DNA from: Sulfurospirillum sp. UBA2217
GTDB taxonomy: Bacteria > Campylobacterota > Campylobacteria > Campylobacterales > Sulfurospirillaceae
Length of the DNA stretch: 64,000 nucleotides
NCBI GenBank assembly: GCA_002328495.1
Contig: DCUJ01000012.1
Span: forward strand, 124,001-188,000
Direction of reading: 5' to 3'
Each line of letters starts with the position of its first letter. Within the stretch, counting starts at the first letter, position 1. The notes beneath the pieces are model-generated. The model was not told the origin of the DNA. It ran no database searches and saw only the letters and a list, made by a program, of their open reading frames with translations. The position numbers and the translations under genes are program-made. Below, one piece after another: positions 8,096-15,241 of this stretch.

Positions 8096-9550
8096 TTAGT
8101 TTGATTCCCATGGTGCTTTGGTGTGAGCCCATACTGGGGAGTTCATCGCCAAATCCATGTCTTTTGCGAAAATCGCGAAGGCATCGTACCCATGGTACGG
8201 ACCACTGTAATCCCAAGAGTGCATTTGTCTAAATGGAAGACCCATTTTTTGGAAGACATACTTCTCTTTCACACCGCTTGCTACGAGATCAGGTTTAAGT
8301 TTTTTAACAAAATGCTCTAATTCATATTCATTAACGTCGTCATAAATCAACGTTGTACGAGCCAATTCTTCTTTAGTACGTTTGTAGTCATCACCGTGTC
8401 CAAACTCATACCCTGTACCAATGACTTCCATACCCAAATCTTCATATGCCCCGATAACGTGACGAGGACGTAAACCACCCACGTAAAGCATAACGGTTTT
8501 ACCCGCTAATTTTGGCTTATATTTTGCGATGACTTTATCGGTCATCTCTGTGTATTTAGCAATGACTGCTTCTGTTTTTGCTTGAATGCTCTCATCAAAG
8601 AAAGCGGCGATTTTGCGTAAACTCTCGGTCGTTTTAGTCGGTCCAAAGAAGTTATACTCCATCCAAGGCACCCCAAACTCTTGCTCCATATGACGCACAA
8701 CGTAGTTCATACTTCGGTAGCAGTGAAGAAGGTTGATCTTCGCTTTTGGAGCCATCGTCAATTCTTTATAGGTTGTATCACCACTCCATTGAGCGATAAC
8801 ACGAAGCCCCATCTCTTCAAGAAGTATTCTGGAACTCCACGCATCTCCACCGATGTTATAATCGCCGATGATGGCCACATCGTACGGTGTGCTTTCAAAA
8901 TCTTTTTTATAGGAATTGTCTGGCAAAACCTCATCACGGATCATATCGTTTGCGATGTGGTGACCCAAACTCTGGCTGACCCCTCGGAAACCTTCACATG
9001 AAACTGCAACGGTTGGCTTGCCTGATTCTTTTTTGTACGCTTTTGCTACTGCTTGAATATCATCGCCGATCAAACCGATAGGACATTCACTCTGAATAGA
9101 GATACCATTGTTCAGTGGAAAAAGTCCATCGATCTCAGCCAAAGCAGCTTTTAATTTCTTATCGCCACCAAAAACGATATCTTTTTCGTTGTAGTCGGTT
9201 GAAAAGTTCATCGTAACATAAGTGTCAACACCCGTCGTTCCGATATAATAGTTTCTTCGTCCAGCCCGTGAGTACTGACCACAACCAATCGGTCCATGGC
9301 TGATATGAATCATATCTTTAATCGGTCCCCAAACAACGCCCTTACTTCCAGCATACGCACACCCTCGTTGAGACATGACCCCTGGAACCGTTTGCTTGTT
9401 ACTCTTGGTTGCATCACATGCACCTTTAACACCCTCAGGCGTATCGACGCCGAGGTGTTTTGCTCTACTTTTCTTTGCCTTTTCAGGGTAAGCTTCAAGC
9501 ACTTCTGCGATAACCGCTTCGTGTTGGCTTAACAATGTTTCAGTTGTCAT
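8096..9550 (-). CDS. nifD: Nitrogenase molybdenum-iron protein alpha chain
   Basis: 484 aa. The P-cluster region R-G-C-A-Y-A-G and G-P-I-G-C-G, the FeMo-cofactor cysteine in L-L-H-C-Y-R-S-M-N-Y and the cofactor histidine in R-Q-M-H-S-W-D-Y are all present, so this is a catalytic Mo-type NifD rather than a Vnf/Anf form or NifE. It follows the 119-aa gene by 26 bp and precedes nifK by 10 bp, all transcribed from the nifH side. It ends in a normal C-terminus without fusion. Confidence 0.98.
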   Translation of the reverse strand: MTTETLLSQHEAVIAEVLEAYPEKAKKSRAKHLGVDTPEGVKGACDATKSNKQTVPGVMSQRGCAYAGSKGVVWGPIKDMIHISHGPIGCGQYSRAGRRNYYIGTTGVDTYVTMNFSTDYNEKDIVFGGDKKLKAALAEIDGLFPLNNGISIQSECPIGLIGDDIQAVAKAYKKESGKPTVAVSCEGFRGVSQSLGHHIANDMIRDEVLPDNSYKKDFESTPYDVAIIGDYNIGGDAWSSRILLEEMGLRVIAQWSGDTTYKELTMAPKAKINLLHCYRSMNYVVRHMEQEFGVPWMEYNFFGPTKTTESLRKIAAFFDESIQAKTEAVIAKYTEMTDKVIAKYKPKLAGKTVMLYVGGLRPRHVIGAYEDLGMEVIGTGYEFGHGDDYKRTKEELARTTLIYDDVNEYELEHFVKKLKPDLVASGVKEKYVFQKMGLPFRQMHSWDYSGPYHGYDAFAIFAKDMDLAMNSPVWAHTKAPWESN

Positions 9551-9576
9551 GTCAATCCTTTTTTTAATGACGCTAA

Positions 9577-9936
9577 TTAAGCGACTTTAACCCGATACAA
9601 AAGCATATCGTCAAGCTTTTTGCATACCGCTGCTGTTACGCCACCATCGACGGCTTTTGAGACTTCGCTCATTTGATACTTATTGGTGTAAAAAATCATT
9701 TTGTATTCACCTTCGATGTCTGATTTTTTGTAATAATCAGCCAAAGCAGTGAAAAGGAATGAGCCTTTTTCAACTCTTAAATCTTCTTGTTTTATACCAT
9801 CACGGTTTTCACTGATAAGAACGGCATAGCTAACATCTGAGAGATCGCCAACTTCTGCTGTTACTTTTTCTACAACTTGCTCATGACTAATTTTATTTCC
9901 CATTGATGCTGGGAAGTGGTATCCGCAAATAAACAT
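9577..9936 (-). CDS. Unrecognised 119-aa protein encoded between nifH and nifD
   Basis: I do not recognise the family. The protein is soluble, starts M-F-I-C-G-Y-H-F-P, has a mixed alpha/beta look, two cysteines and no obvious metal motif. Its size and position match the PII-type nifI genes of some diazotrophs, but it lacks PII signatures. It lies in the nifHDK transcription unit, 121 bp after nifH (a gap filled by the hairpin repeat) and 26 bp before nifD. A good ribosome site (AGGAG) supports translation. Its location suggests a nitrogenase-related role such as regulation, protection or maturation (inference only). Confidence 0.85.
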   Translation of the reverse strand: MFICGYHFPASMGNKISHEQVVEKVTAEVGDLSDVSYAVLISENRDGIKQEDLRVEKGSFLFTALADYYKKSDIEGEYKMIFYTNKYQMSEVSKAVDGGVTAAVCKKLDDMLLYRVKVA

Positions 9937-9969
9937 AATGTGCTCCTCTTACATTTAAATTTTTTTATA

Positions 9970-10050
9970 GCACCAAGGGTGCGTGGGCATCCCGCCGAGG
10001 GAAACTCAGCGTTAGCGTAGCTTTTAGAGCTTTGCTTTAAAAGCGTGTCA
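9970..10050. repeat. 81-bp multi-hairpin intergenic repeat in the nifH operon
   Basis: Related to the interior of the element at 5367-5513 (roughly three quarters identical by hand alignment, almost all differences transitions). It folds into at least three stems: GCACC/GGTGC, TCCC/GGGA and GCTTTTA/TAAAAGC around the invariant 11-nt loop GAGCTTTGCTT. In the other copy the last stem is GTTTCTG/CAGAAAC, so three pairs changed together. No terminal inverted repeats are present here. Lying 8 bp after the nifH stop, it may set the nifH to nifD mRNA ratio (inference). Confidence 0.7.
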
Positions 10051-10057
10051 CAATAGA

Positions 10058-10969
10058 TTATGCTGTAGCTTTTTTGCCGATAGCGTCTGCTTCGACTTCT
10101 TCTTCTAAACCAAATTCCATTAACAATGCCTCAAGGTCATCCATCTCGAGTGGTCTAGGAATCACTTTAAGGTCATTTGCAATGATTTTACGTGCAAGCT
10201 CTTTGTATTCAAACGCTTGGTCTGTTTTATCGGCAAACTCAACAACGGTCATACGACGAAGCTCTGCACGTTGTACGTGGTTAGAACGAGGTACAAAGTG
10301 AATAAGTTGTGTTCCGATTTGCTCTGCTAAGTGTTTAGCCAAGTCATACTCACGGTCTGTCATACGAGCGTTACAGATAAGTCCAGCAAGTCTAACTCCA
10401 CCCGTATTGGCATACTTCAAAATACCCTTAGAGATATTGTTAGCCGCATACATCGCCATCATTTCACCCGACATAACGATGTAGATTTCTTGTGCTTTAC
10501 CTTCACGAATTGGCATCGCAAATCCACCGCATACAACGTCACCCAAAACATCATAAGAGACGAAATCCAAATCTTGGTCATACGCACCCTCTTCTTCCAA
10601 GAAGTTAATCGCTGTAATGACACCACGTCCTGCACAACCAACTCCTGGCTCTGGTCCACCTGATTCTGCACACATGATGAAGCCCTCAGTAATATCAGTA
10701 TTTGCAGGGTCAAACTCAGCCGCACCTGGTTTACAGACATCTTCAAGTTCCAAATCTTCAACCGTACCCGCTTCGCTTGCTAGTTGCATAATCGTACATT
10801 GTGCTTTTTCATGCAAGATAAGACGTGTTGAGTCTGCTTTAGGGTCACAGCCTACGATAAGAATTTTCTTACCAAAGTAGTGCGCCATTGCCGCTAGTGT
10901 ATTTTGTGAAGTGGTCGATTTACCAATTCCGCCTTTGCCATAAAAAGCTATCTGCCTGAGCTCTGCCAT
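10058..10969 (-). CDS. nifH: Nitrogenase iron protein (dinitrogenase reductase)
   Basis: 303 aa. It is the ATP-dependent electron donor to NifDK. The P-loop G-K-G-G-I-G-K-S-T is at 11-19. The 4Fe-4S cysteines lie in G-V-G-C-A-G-R-G and D-V-V-C-G-G-F, and the arginine next to the first is the residue ADP-ribosylated in DraT organisms. No draT/draG is in the window. The C-terminus extends slightly beyond the typical end (E-A-D-A-I-G-K-K). It is first in the operon, behind a sigma-54 promoter at 11010-11028, with an AGGAG-type site before the ATG. Confidence 0.99.
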   Translation of the reverse strand: MAELRQIAFYGKGGIGKSTTSQNTLAAMAHYFGKKILIVGCDPKADSTRLILHEKAQCTIMQLASEAGTVEDLELEDVCKPGAAEFDPANTDITEGFIMCAESGGPEPGVGCAGRGVITAINFLEEEGAYDQDLDFVSYDVLGDVVCGGFAMPIREGKAQEIYIVMSGEMMAMYAANNISKGILKYANTGGVRLAGLICNARMTDREYDLAKHLAEQIGTQLIHFVPRSNHVQRAELRRMTVVEFADKTDQAFEYKELARKIIANDLKVIPRPLEMDDLEALLMEFGLEEEVEADAIGKKATA

Positions 10970-11009
10970 TTTATTCTCCTTGAGTGAGTTTTTTACTTCG
11001 CCCTACATT

Positions 11010-11028
11010 TTGCATATAGTGTTCCGTA
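11010..11028 (-). promoter_or_regulatory. Sigma-54 promoter of the nifH operon
   Basis: The minus strand reads TACGGAACACTATATGCAAA: GG and GC separated by exactly 10 nt, as sigma-54 needs. The start point would fall near 11000, about 30 nt before the nifH ATG. The C-G-G-A-A-C-A-C core is shared with four other nif promoters in this window. Confidence 0.85.
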
Positions 11029-11103
11029 GAAAGAAATGTGAAGAAAAAATTTTTACATGTAAACGTGGTACAATAGTTTCTTAAATTTAAGAAAGGGTGT
11101 CGT

Positions 11104-11337
11104 ATGGAAGAAAACAAGATTCAAACAACCAGTGGGAAAAAAGTCATGTATCTTGGATGGGCTATTTCTTTGATGGCTCTTCTCTACTCTGTGGTTGCAT
11201 ATTTTGATATTGCTTCTGATCCATCCACGAAGGCGTTTGCTTTTTTAGTCTTTATTGAGGGTGGTTTTTTTATTCTTATTGGTTTGGTTATCGTCTGGGT
11301 TGGACGTCGTATGCACAAAAAAACACTAGGGAGCTAA
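11104..11337 (+). CDS. Small two-TM membrane protein of unknown function
   Basis: 77 aa with hydrophobic segments at about 17-36 and 47-69 and a basic C-terminal tail (R-R-M-H-K-K). No family recognised. It is divergent from nifH; a TACAAT-type -10 box lies near 11069, downstream of a TTTACATGTAAA site (core 11053-11062). Nine bp separate it from the next membrane protein gene, so the two are likely one operon. Confidence 0.75.
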   Translation: MEENKIQTTSGKKVMYLGWAISLMALLYSVVAYFDIASDPSTKAFAFLVFIEGGFFILIGLVIVWVGRRMHKKTLGS

Positions 11338-11346
11338 GGACTTAAC

Positions 11347-11814
11347 ATGCAAGAAATTTTTAAAAACTACGGAACGATTATCGTCTTTTTACACATACTC
11401 TCAGCGGTCGTTTGGGTGGGTGGCATGATAGCCATCAAAGTGGCTGTGCATCCTGTGCTTCAAAGTATCGATGAGCCCAAAATTCGACTGGGAAAAACCC
11501 TACGTGTCGTCGGTAGACTGTTTAACCTTGTCATGCCCTTTATAGTCCTAAGTGCTCTGTGTGGTATTTTTATACTGAAAGGTGTGGGGTACAGTGGTGC
11601 GATAATCCATCTTAAAGAAACCCTCTGGACGCTTATGAGTGTTAATTATGCTTACATATATATCAAACGATGGAAAGCACAAAAGTTATATGAAGCAGGG
11701 GATATGGCACAAGCTAAAGAAATGGTAAAATTATTGCCAACCGTTTTACTGCCCATCAATATCGTGTTAGGATTGATGGCTATTTTTGCAGGGGTAATGC
11801 TTCGAGGTTTTTAA
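11347..11814 (+). CDS. CopD-like four-helix membrane protein
   Basis: 155 aa with four hydrophobic helices. The N-terminal helix contains L-H-I-L-S-A-V-V-W-V-G-G-M, the pattern of CopD/DUF2269-type membrane proteins in which the histidine may bind metal or heme. The family function is poorly defined (copper handling has been proposed for CopD). It is co-directional with the small membrane gene upstream, and its stop lies 2 bp from the stop of the convergent gene at 11817. Confidence 0.7.
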   Translation: MQEIFKNYGTIIVFLHILSAVVWVGGMIAIKVAVHPVLQSIDEPKIRLGKTLRVVGRLFNLVMPFIVLSALCGIFILKGVGYSGAIIHLKETLWTLMSVNYAYIYIKRWKAQKLYEAGDMAQAKEMVKLLPTVLLPINIVLGLMAIFAGVMLRGF

Positions 11815-11816
11815 CA

Positions 11817-12263
11817 TTACCATCTCCCAAAATAGACTATGTTATACAAAAGGTAAAATAACAGTGCCATACACGCTTTCATCAGCCCTTGCTGAACCTC
11901 ATTGTATTCATGATATGCGCTAATTTTTTTGCGCAAAAAATCAAGGTAAATGAAACAATAAATAAACAAACTGAGTCCAAGAGAAAAAACACCCTCAAAG
12001 GAGAACGCTTCTTGGATATACAACAGCACAAAAACAGCGATACATAAGAGTACATAAAGCCCAAGAATTTTAATGTCGTGCATGTAGGCATCAAGAAGAT
12101 ACTCTTTTTTGGAGACTTTTTTGAGTGCTTTTTGAAACAGAAAATAAACAGGTACCATACCCACAATCAAGACCATAATCACGGGTAAACAGAGGTTGAA
12201 AAAAAGAATGACATACTGAGCGATAAGTAAAAAACAAAGGGCAATGAATTCTTTGAGATACAT
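11817..12263 (-). CDS. Hypothetical multi-pass membrane protein
   Basis: 148 aa with about five hydrophobic segments and short loops, and a polar C-terminal stretch (Y-H-E-Y-N-E-V-Q-Q) before the last helix. I recognise no family. A GGAG-like site precedes the ATG. It stands alone, convergent with the CopD-like gene; the 158 bp upstream, towards the chemoreceptor gene, contain one copy of the short GTTAAAAGTTTAGCTCC-type repeat. Confidence 0.6.
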   Translation of the reverse strand: MYLKEFIALCFLLIAQYVILFFNLCLPVIMVLIVGMVPVYFLFQKALKKVSKKEYLLDAYMHDIKILGLYVLLCIAVFVLLYIQEAFSFEGVFSLGLSLFIYCFIYLDFLRKKISAYHEYNEVQQGLMKACMALLFYLLYNIVYFGRW

Positions 12264-12322
12264 CAGTGTTTCTCCTTGATACGATAGGCGAATTATACCT
12301 ACAAAATCAACATTCTCAGAAA

Positions 12323-12349
12323 ATTAAAAGTTAAGCTCTCCTAAAAATG
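12323..12349. repeat. Short dispersed intergenic repeat, copy A
   Basis: Reads ATTAAAAGTTAAGCTCTCC followed by TAAAAATG. It is the most diverged of five copies of a family whose core is GTTAAAAGTTTAGCTCC (others near 14039, 14091, 15068 and 39747). All copies are intergenic. Confidence 0.45.
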
Positions 12350-12421
12350 TTTTGAAACACAAAAGCCACTCTTTTTTGTTATAATCACTTTTTTATCACA
12401 CACAATAATAAGGAAAACAGC

Positions 12422-13498
12422 ATGTTTGGTGGACGACGTATTGCAGAATTGGAGAGTCAAAATCAAGCCCTCACCGCAGAGCTTCAAAAGAAACAACGAG
12501 AGGTAGATGAGCTTTTGTATGCGCAACAAAAAGCAGCCTTGGACGTTAAAGCCATAGAAGAAGATCACACCAAAGAAGCGTTACTTTCTATCTTGTTAAC
12601 AAGTTATGAAGATGGTATGAACTTCTTGCAAAACACCGTGGAAGAAAGTCTTGCTATGCTTAACGAAATCAACACCCTCAATGATGCCTCCATGCAAGGA
12701 GGTCAAAATGTTGAAAAACAGACAAAAGAAATTGTTACTTCGTTAGAAAAAATCCAAGTTTTAACCCAGAATTTCACCCGTGATGTTGAAAACCTCTCAT
12801 CCAGTGTCTCTGCCATTAGCGATATTATTAACCTCATCAAAGACATCTCTGACCAAACCAATCTTCTAGCACTCAATGCTGCCATTGAAGCTGCGCGCGC
12901 AGGAGAACACGGTCGTGGCTTTGCTGTTGTAGCTGATGAAGTGAGAAAACTTGCAGAACGCACGCAAAAAGCAACGCTTGAAGTAGAGTCCAACATCAGC
13001 ATTCTTAAACAAAACACCAACTCTATGGCAGATGTCAGTGAAACATTCCAAAAAGAGTCTCAAAACTCTATGTATATTTTAGGAGCGTTTTCTAGTGAAA
13101 TCCAAACTGTACTTGCCAACTCCACAAGCATTACCAACAAATGCGACAATGTCACCAACGAAATTTCCGTTAGCAATGGAAAAATAGACCATATCTTACT
13201 GAAACTCAGGGGCTACAACGCCGCTCTTGCTCGCTCACGCTCAGACATCATGGGGCATACCGCCTGTCGTTTTGGCAAATGGTTCTCCACCATCAGCCAA
13301 CGCTTGAGCAACACCATCGTTAATGAGGTCAGTGACCATCACGTTCGCGTACATGATGGTCTTAAAAAAGCCGTTGAAATTTTTGCAACCAATGGCAATT
13401 TAAACGAAGGTGTCCAAACCTTCCGTGAAGTTGAAAACTCCAGTAAAATCGGTTTTGAAAAACTCATCGAAGGCTTTAAAGCAGCTCGAAAATCTTAA
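12422..13498 (+). CDS. Soluble methyl-accepting chemotaxis protein with C-terminal CZB domain
   Basis: 358 aa without any transmembrane segment, so a cytoplasmic chemoreceptor. A coiled coil (about 5-45) leads into the MCP signalling domain, whose hairpin tip (L-N-A-A-I-E-A-A-R-A-G-E) is at about 151-162. The C-terminus is a chemoreceptor zinc-binding domain with the expected ligand set H257, C282 (in H-x-x-C-x-x-G-x-W), H307 and H311. CZB receptors respond to zinc-linked or oxidative (HOCl) signals in known cases. AAGGA precedes the ATG. It ends at a 32-bp perfect palindrome shared with the convergent VOC gene. Confidence 0.93.
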   Translation: MFGGRRIAELESQNQALTAELQKKQREVDELLYAQQKAALDVKAIEEDHTKEALLSILLTSYEDGMNFLQNTVEESLAMLNEINTLNDASMQGGQNVEKQTKEIVTSLEKIQVLTQNFTRDVENLSSSVSAISDIINLIKDISDQTNLLALNAAIEAARAGEHGRGFAVVADEVRKLAERTQKATLEVESNISILKQNTNSMADVSETFQKESQNSMYILGAFSSEIQTVLANSTSITNKCDNVTNEISVSNGKIDHILLKLRGYNAALARSRSDIMGHTACRFGKWFSTISQRLSNTIVNEVSDHHVRVHDGLKKAVEIFATNGNLNEGVQTFREVENSSKIGFEKLIEGFKAARKS

Positions 13499-13505
13499 AA
13501 GAAAA

Positions 13506-13537
13506 GAATTAGGGCTTTACATGTAAAGCCCTAATTC
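13506..13537. terminator. 32-bp perfect palindrome between convergent genes
   Basis: Arms G-A-A-T-T-A-G-G-G-C and its complement extend the central TTTACATGTAAA to 32 perfectly palindromic bases. It lies 7 bp past the chemoreceptor stop and upstream of the VOC gene's stop at 13581, consistent with a two-way terminator. Confidence 0.65.
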
Positions 13538-13580
13538 CTCAAATAGAGTTCTTCTGAAAAAATGATTTACTAAGAATTTT

Positions 13581-13970
13581 TTAAATTGCCATCAATTCAT
13601 TGGCCACTTCGATAAGATTGCCATCGGGGTCACGAAAATAAACAGATACAAGCTCACTCCTTGCCCCAGTACGTTTTACGGGGCCTTCAAGAATCTCCAC
13701 GTTACATCTCTTTAAATGCTCCATAAACTCAATAAGAGGCATCTGTGTTATCAAACAAATATCAGCTGAGCCCACACGTGGATACATGGCTTTGGGTTCA
13801 AACTCATGCCCTACTTCGTGTAAGTTGATTTTACTGTGTCCAAATTTGAGAGCTTTGCGACCTTTAAAGTTTATCTCTTCCATCTGCAGAACAGTCGTAT
13901 AAAACTCACAACTTCGCTCGATATTGGCAACGGTTAAAACCAAATGGTCTAAATGTGAAATCAGTGACAT
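13581..13970 (-). CDS. VOC (glyoxalase/bleomycin-resistance) family protein
   Basis: 129 aa, one full VOC unit of two beta-alpha-beta-beta-beta modules. The N-terminal metal-site histidine is in L-D-H-L-V-L-T-V, and the C-terminal D-P-D-G-N-L-I-E-V carries the usual glutamate. Such proteins are dioxygenases, glyoxalases or resistance proteins, and the substrate cannot be chosen here. A 39-bp piece of this gene (13779-13817) is repeated exactly at 17654-17692, on the far side of the integron region. Confidence 0.88.
   Translation of the reverse strand: MSLISHLDHLVLTVANIERSCEFYTTVLQMEEINFKGRKALKFGHSKINLHEVGHEFEPKAMYPRVGSADICLITQMPLIEFMEHLKRCNVEILEGPVKRTGARSELVSVYFRDPDGNLIEVANELMAI
13779..13817. 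repeat. 39-bp exact direct repeat, copy 1 (inside the VOC gene)
   Basis: Identical over 39 bases to 17654-17692. This copy is within the intact VOC coding region, so it is the source copy. The pair brackets the channel gene, the integron and the GGDEF remnant. Confidence 0.85.
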
Positions 13971-14018
13971 ACACTCTCCTCTTTTACATGTAAAAAGTAT
14001 TATAAGTAAGAACTCTTT

Positions 14019-14118
14019 TTAAAAGTTAAAAGTTAAAAGTTAAAAGTTTAGCTTCAAACCCTAAAATGAGCGTAAATGAAAACCTTAAAAAGTTAAACGT
14101 TTCGCTCCCCTGAAATTC
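14019..14118. repeat. Tandem GTTAAAA heptamers and two copies of the short dispersed repeat
   Basis: About four consecutive GTTAAAA units run into a full repeat copy at 14039-14068 (GTTAAAAGTTTAGCTTC then A-A-A-C-C-C-T-A-A-A-A), followed by a second diverged copy at 14091-14118 (AGTTAAACGTTTCGCTCCCC). The block lies between the VOC and channel genes. Confidence 0.6.
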
Positions 14119-14155
14119 TGAGCTTTTTTTGATTCTTGTGGTTGTCAAAAATTTA

Positions 14156-14971
14156 TCATTTTCTCTGTGAAAAAGTTGAGTTTGTTTGTATTAAATTTTT
14201 AAGTTCCATGATTTCTTCCCTTAACTTTATTATCTCGTTATTGATATTTTTTTCATGAGAATGAACTTCTTCAATGATAGAGTGTTCTTCTTTCTGATTC
14301 AAAATAGACATTGCATCTACGATGATTGCCACTACTAAATTTATCATGACAAACGTTACAATAAAAATAAAAGGAACAAAAAAAATCCAAGCGTATGGAT
14401 AAATTTCCATAACAGGTCTTACAATTCCCATTGACCAAGACTCTAAAGTCATAATTTGGAAAAGGGTATAAAAAGATTCTCCTAACGTCCCAAACCATTC
14501 AGAAAATTGTTCTCCGAAAAGTTGAGTAGCCATAATTGCAAAAATATAAAAGAAAAGTGTCATTAAAGCAATCACCGATAGCATACCTGGAATGACACTA
14601 ATGAGTGCAGAAACTATTTTTTTCATTTGAGGAACAGCCGTAACGAGTCTAAATAATCTCAGAACTCTTAAAACCCTTAATATTTCAAACCCTGCACTTG
14701 CTGGAACCAATGAAATAGCAACAATTATAAAATCAAATAGGCTCCAAGGGTCTACAAAAAATGCCAATCTATGGACATAAATTCTTAATACTATTTCGAT
14801 TATAAAAATAGAAATAACAACATGATTAAAAAATGTCGTATAAACTCCGTAATGTGTCATAAACTCTTTTGAAGTCTCAAATCCCATTGTTATACCATTT
14901 AATAGGATTAAATACGTTATAAATTTTGTAAATACACTATGTTCTATAAATTTTTTAATATTTTTGTACAT
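14156..14971 (-). CDS. Voltage-gated sodium channel, NavAb-type
   Basis: 271 aa, homotetrameric inner-membrane channel. S4 carries R99, R102, R105 and R108. The pore has the selectivity filter T175-L-E177-S-W-S180, and the C-terminus is a coiled coil (I-K-L-R-E-E-I-M-E-L). As I recall the NavAb protein of Arcobacter butzleri, these residues fall at the same numbers, and most of S1-S6 is the same. I chose ATG at 14971, preceded by AAGG 7 nt upstream; a longer frame reaches 15010 but would add 13 residues absent from NavAb. No operon partner is apparent. It lies between the VOC gene and the integron cassette. Confidence 0.95.
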   Translation of the reverse strand: MYKNIKKFIEHSVFTKFITYLILLNGITMGFETSKEFMTHYGVYTTFFNHVVISIFIIEIVLRIYVHRLAFFVDPWSLFDFIIVAISLVPASAGFEILRVLRVLRLFRLVTAVPQMKKIVSALISVIPGMLSVIALMTLFFYIFAIMATQLFGEQFSEWFGTLGESFYTLFQIMTLESWSMGIVRPVMEIYPYAWIFFVPFIFIVTFVMINLVVAIIVDAMSILNQKEEHSIIEEVHSHEKNINNEIIKLREEIMELKNLIQTNSTFSQRK

Positions 14972-15040
14972 GAAATACCTTATGCCGAATTTTAAGCGGA
15001 ATGGTATCAAAAAAGTATAAATAAAAAAGTGGAAAATGAG

Positions 15041-15086
15041 TCCGAACTAAACTTTTACGAACAAAAAGTTAAAAGTTTAGCTCCGA
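15041..15086. repeat. Large hairpin containing short dispersed repeat copy D
   Basis: TCCGAACTAAACTTTTA (15041-15057) pairs with TAAAAGTTTAGCTCCGA (15070-15086) with one or two mismatches around a 12-base loop. The right arm plus the following ACCCCTAAAAATC is the best copy of the repeat family, so the family may derive from half of this structure. It precedes the channel gene on its strand. Confidence 0.55.
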
Positions 15087-15173
15087 CCCCTAAAAATCAC
15101 TTCATTTTTTTTAAGTAATAAGTCATATAGATTGGTTTCAATTTCTGATAGTTTCAATTATATTCCTTTTGTA

Positions 15174-15241
15174 GCATAACGACTGAATATAGCTGATAAA
15201 TTGCCGTTAGGTAATTTATCAGCTACTATGTTTTGTTAGTT
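15174..15241 (-). other. attC recombination site of the integron cassette
   Basis: Read on the minus strand: R'' AACTAAC (15241-15235), a 13-bp stem TAGCTGATAAATT / AATTTATCAGCTA around a 10-nt loop, then R' GTTATGC (15180-15174). The stem extends by three pairs (ATA/TAT) with a single bulged G, the typical extrahelical base of attC. In the excised circle R' would be G plus TTAGTT from the cassette start (16006), giving GTTAGTT, the exact complement of R''. R'' lies within the end of the cassette gene, as is common. Confidence 0.8.

Noticed and set aside
9577..9936. Reading the gene between nifH and nifD as a PII-type nifI
   Set aside because: Size and position fit, but the PII signature segments (T-loop tyrosine region and the conserved glycine-rich nucleotide site) are absent.
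11029..11100. NifA upstream activator site TGT-N10-ACA near the nifH promoter
   Set aside because: The nearest match, TGT-AAACGTGGT-ACA, has 9 rather than 10 central bases and overlaps the divergent gene's promoter; none of the other nif promoters has a match.
14019..14118. CRISPR-like array from the GTTAAAA units
   Set aside because: The heptamers are directly adjacent without spacers, and no cas genes are present.
15180..15240. Simple terminator for the cassette gene instead of attC
   Set aside because: The 13-bp stem could terminate transcription, but the R''/R' complementarity across the cassette ends and the bulged G are not explained by that.
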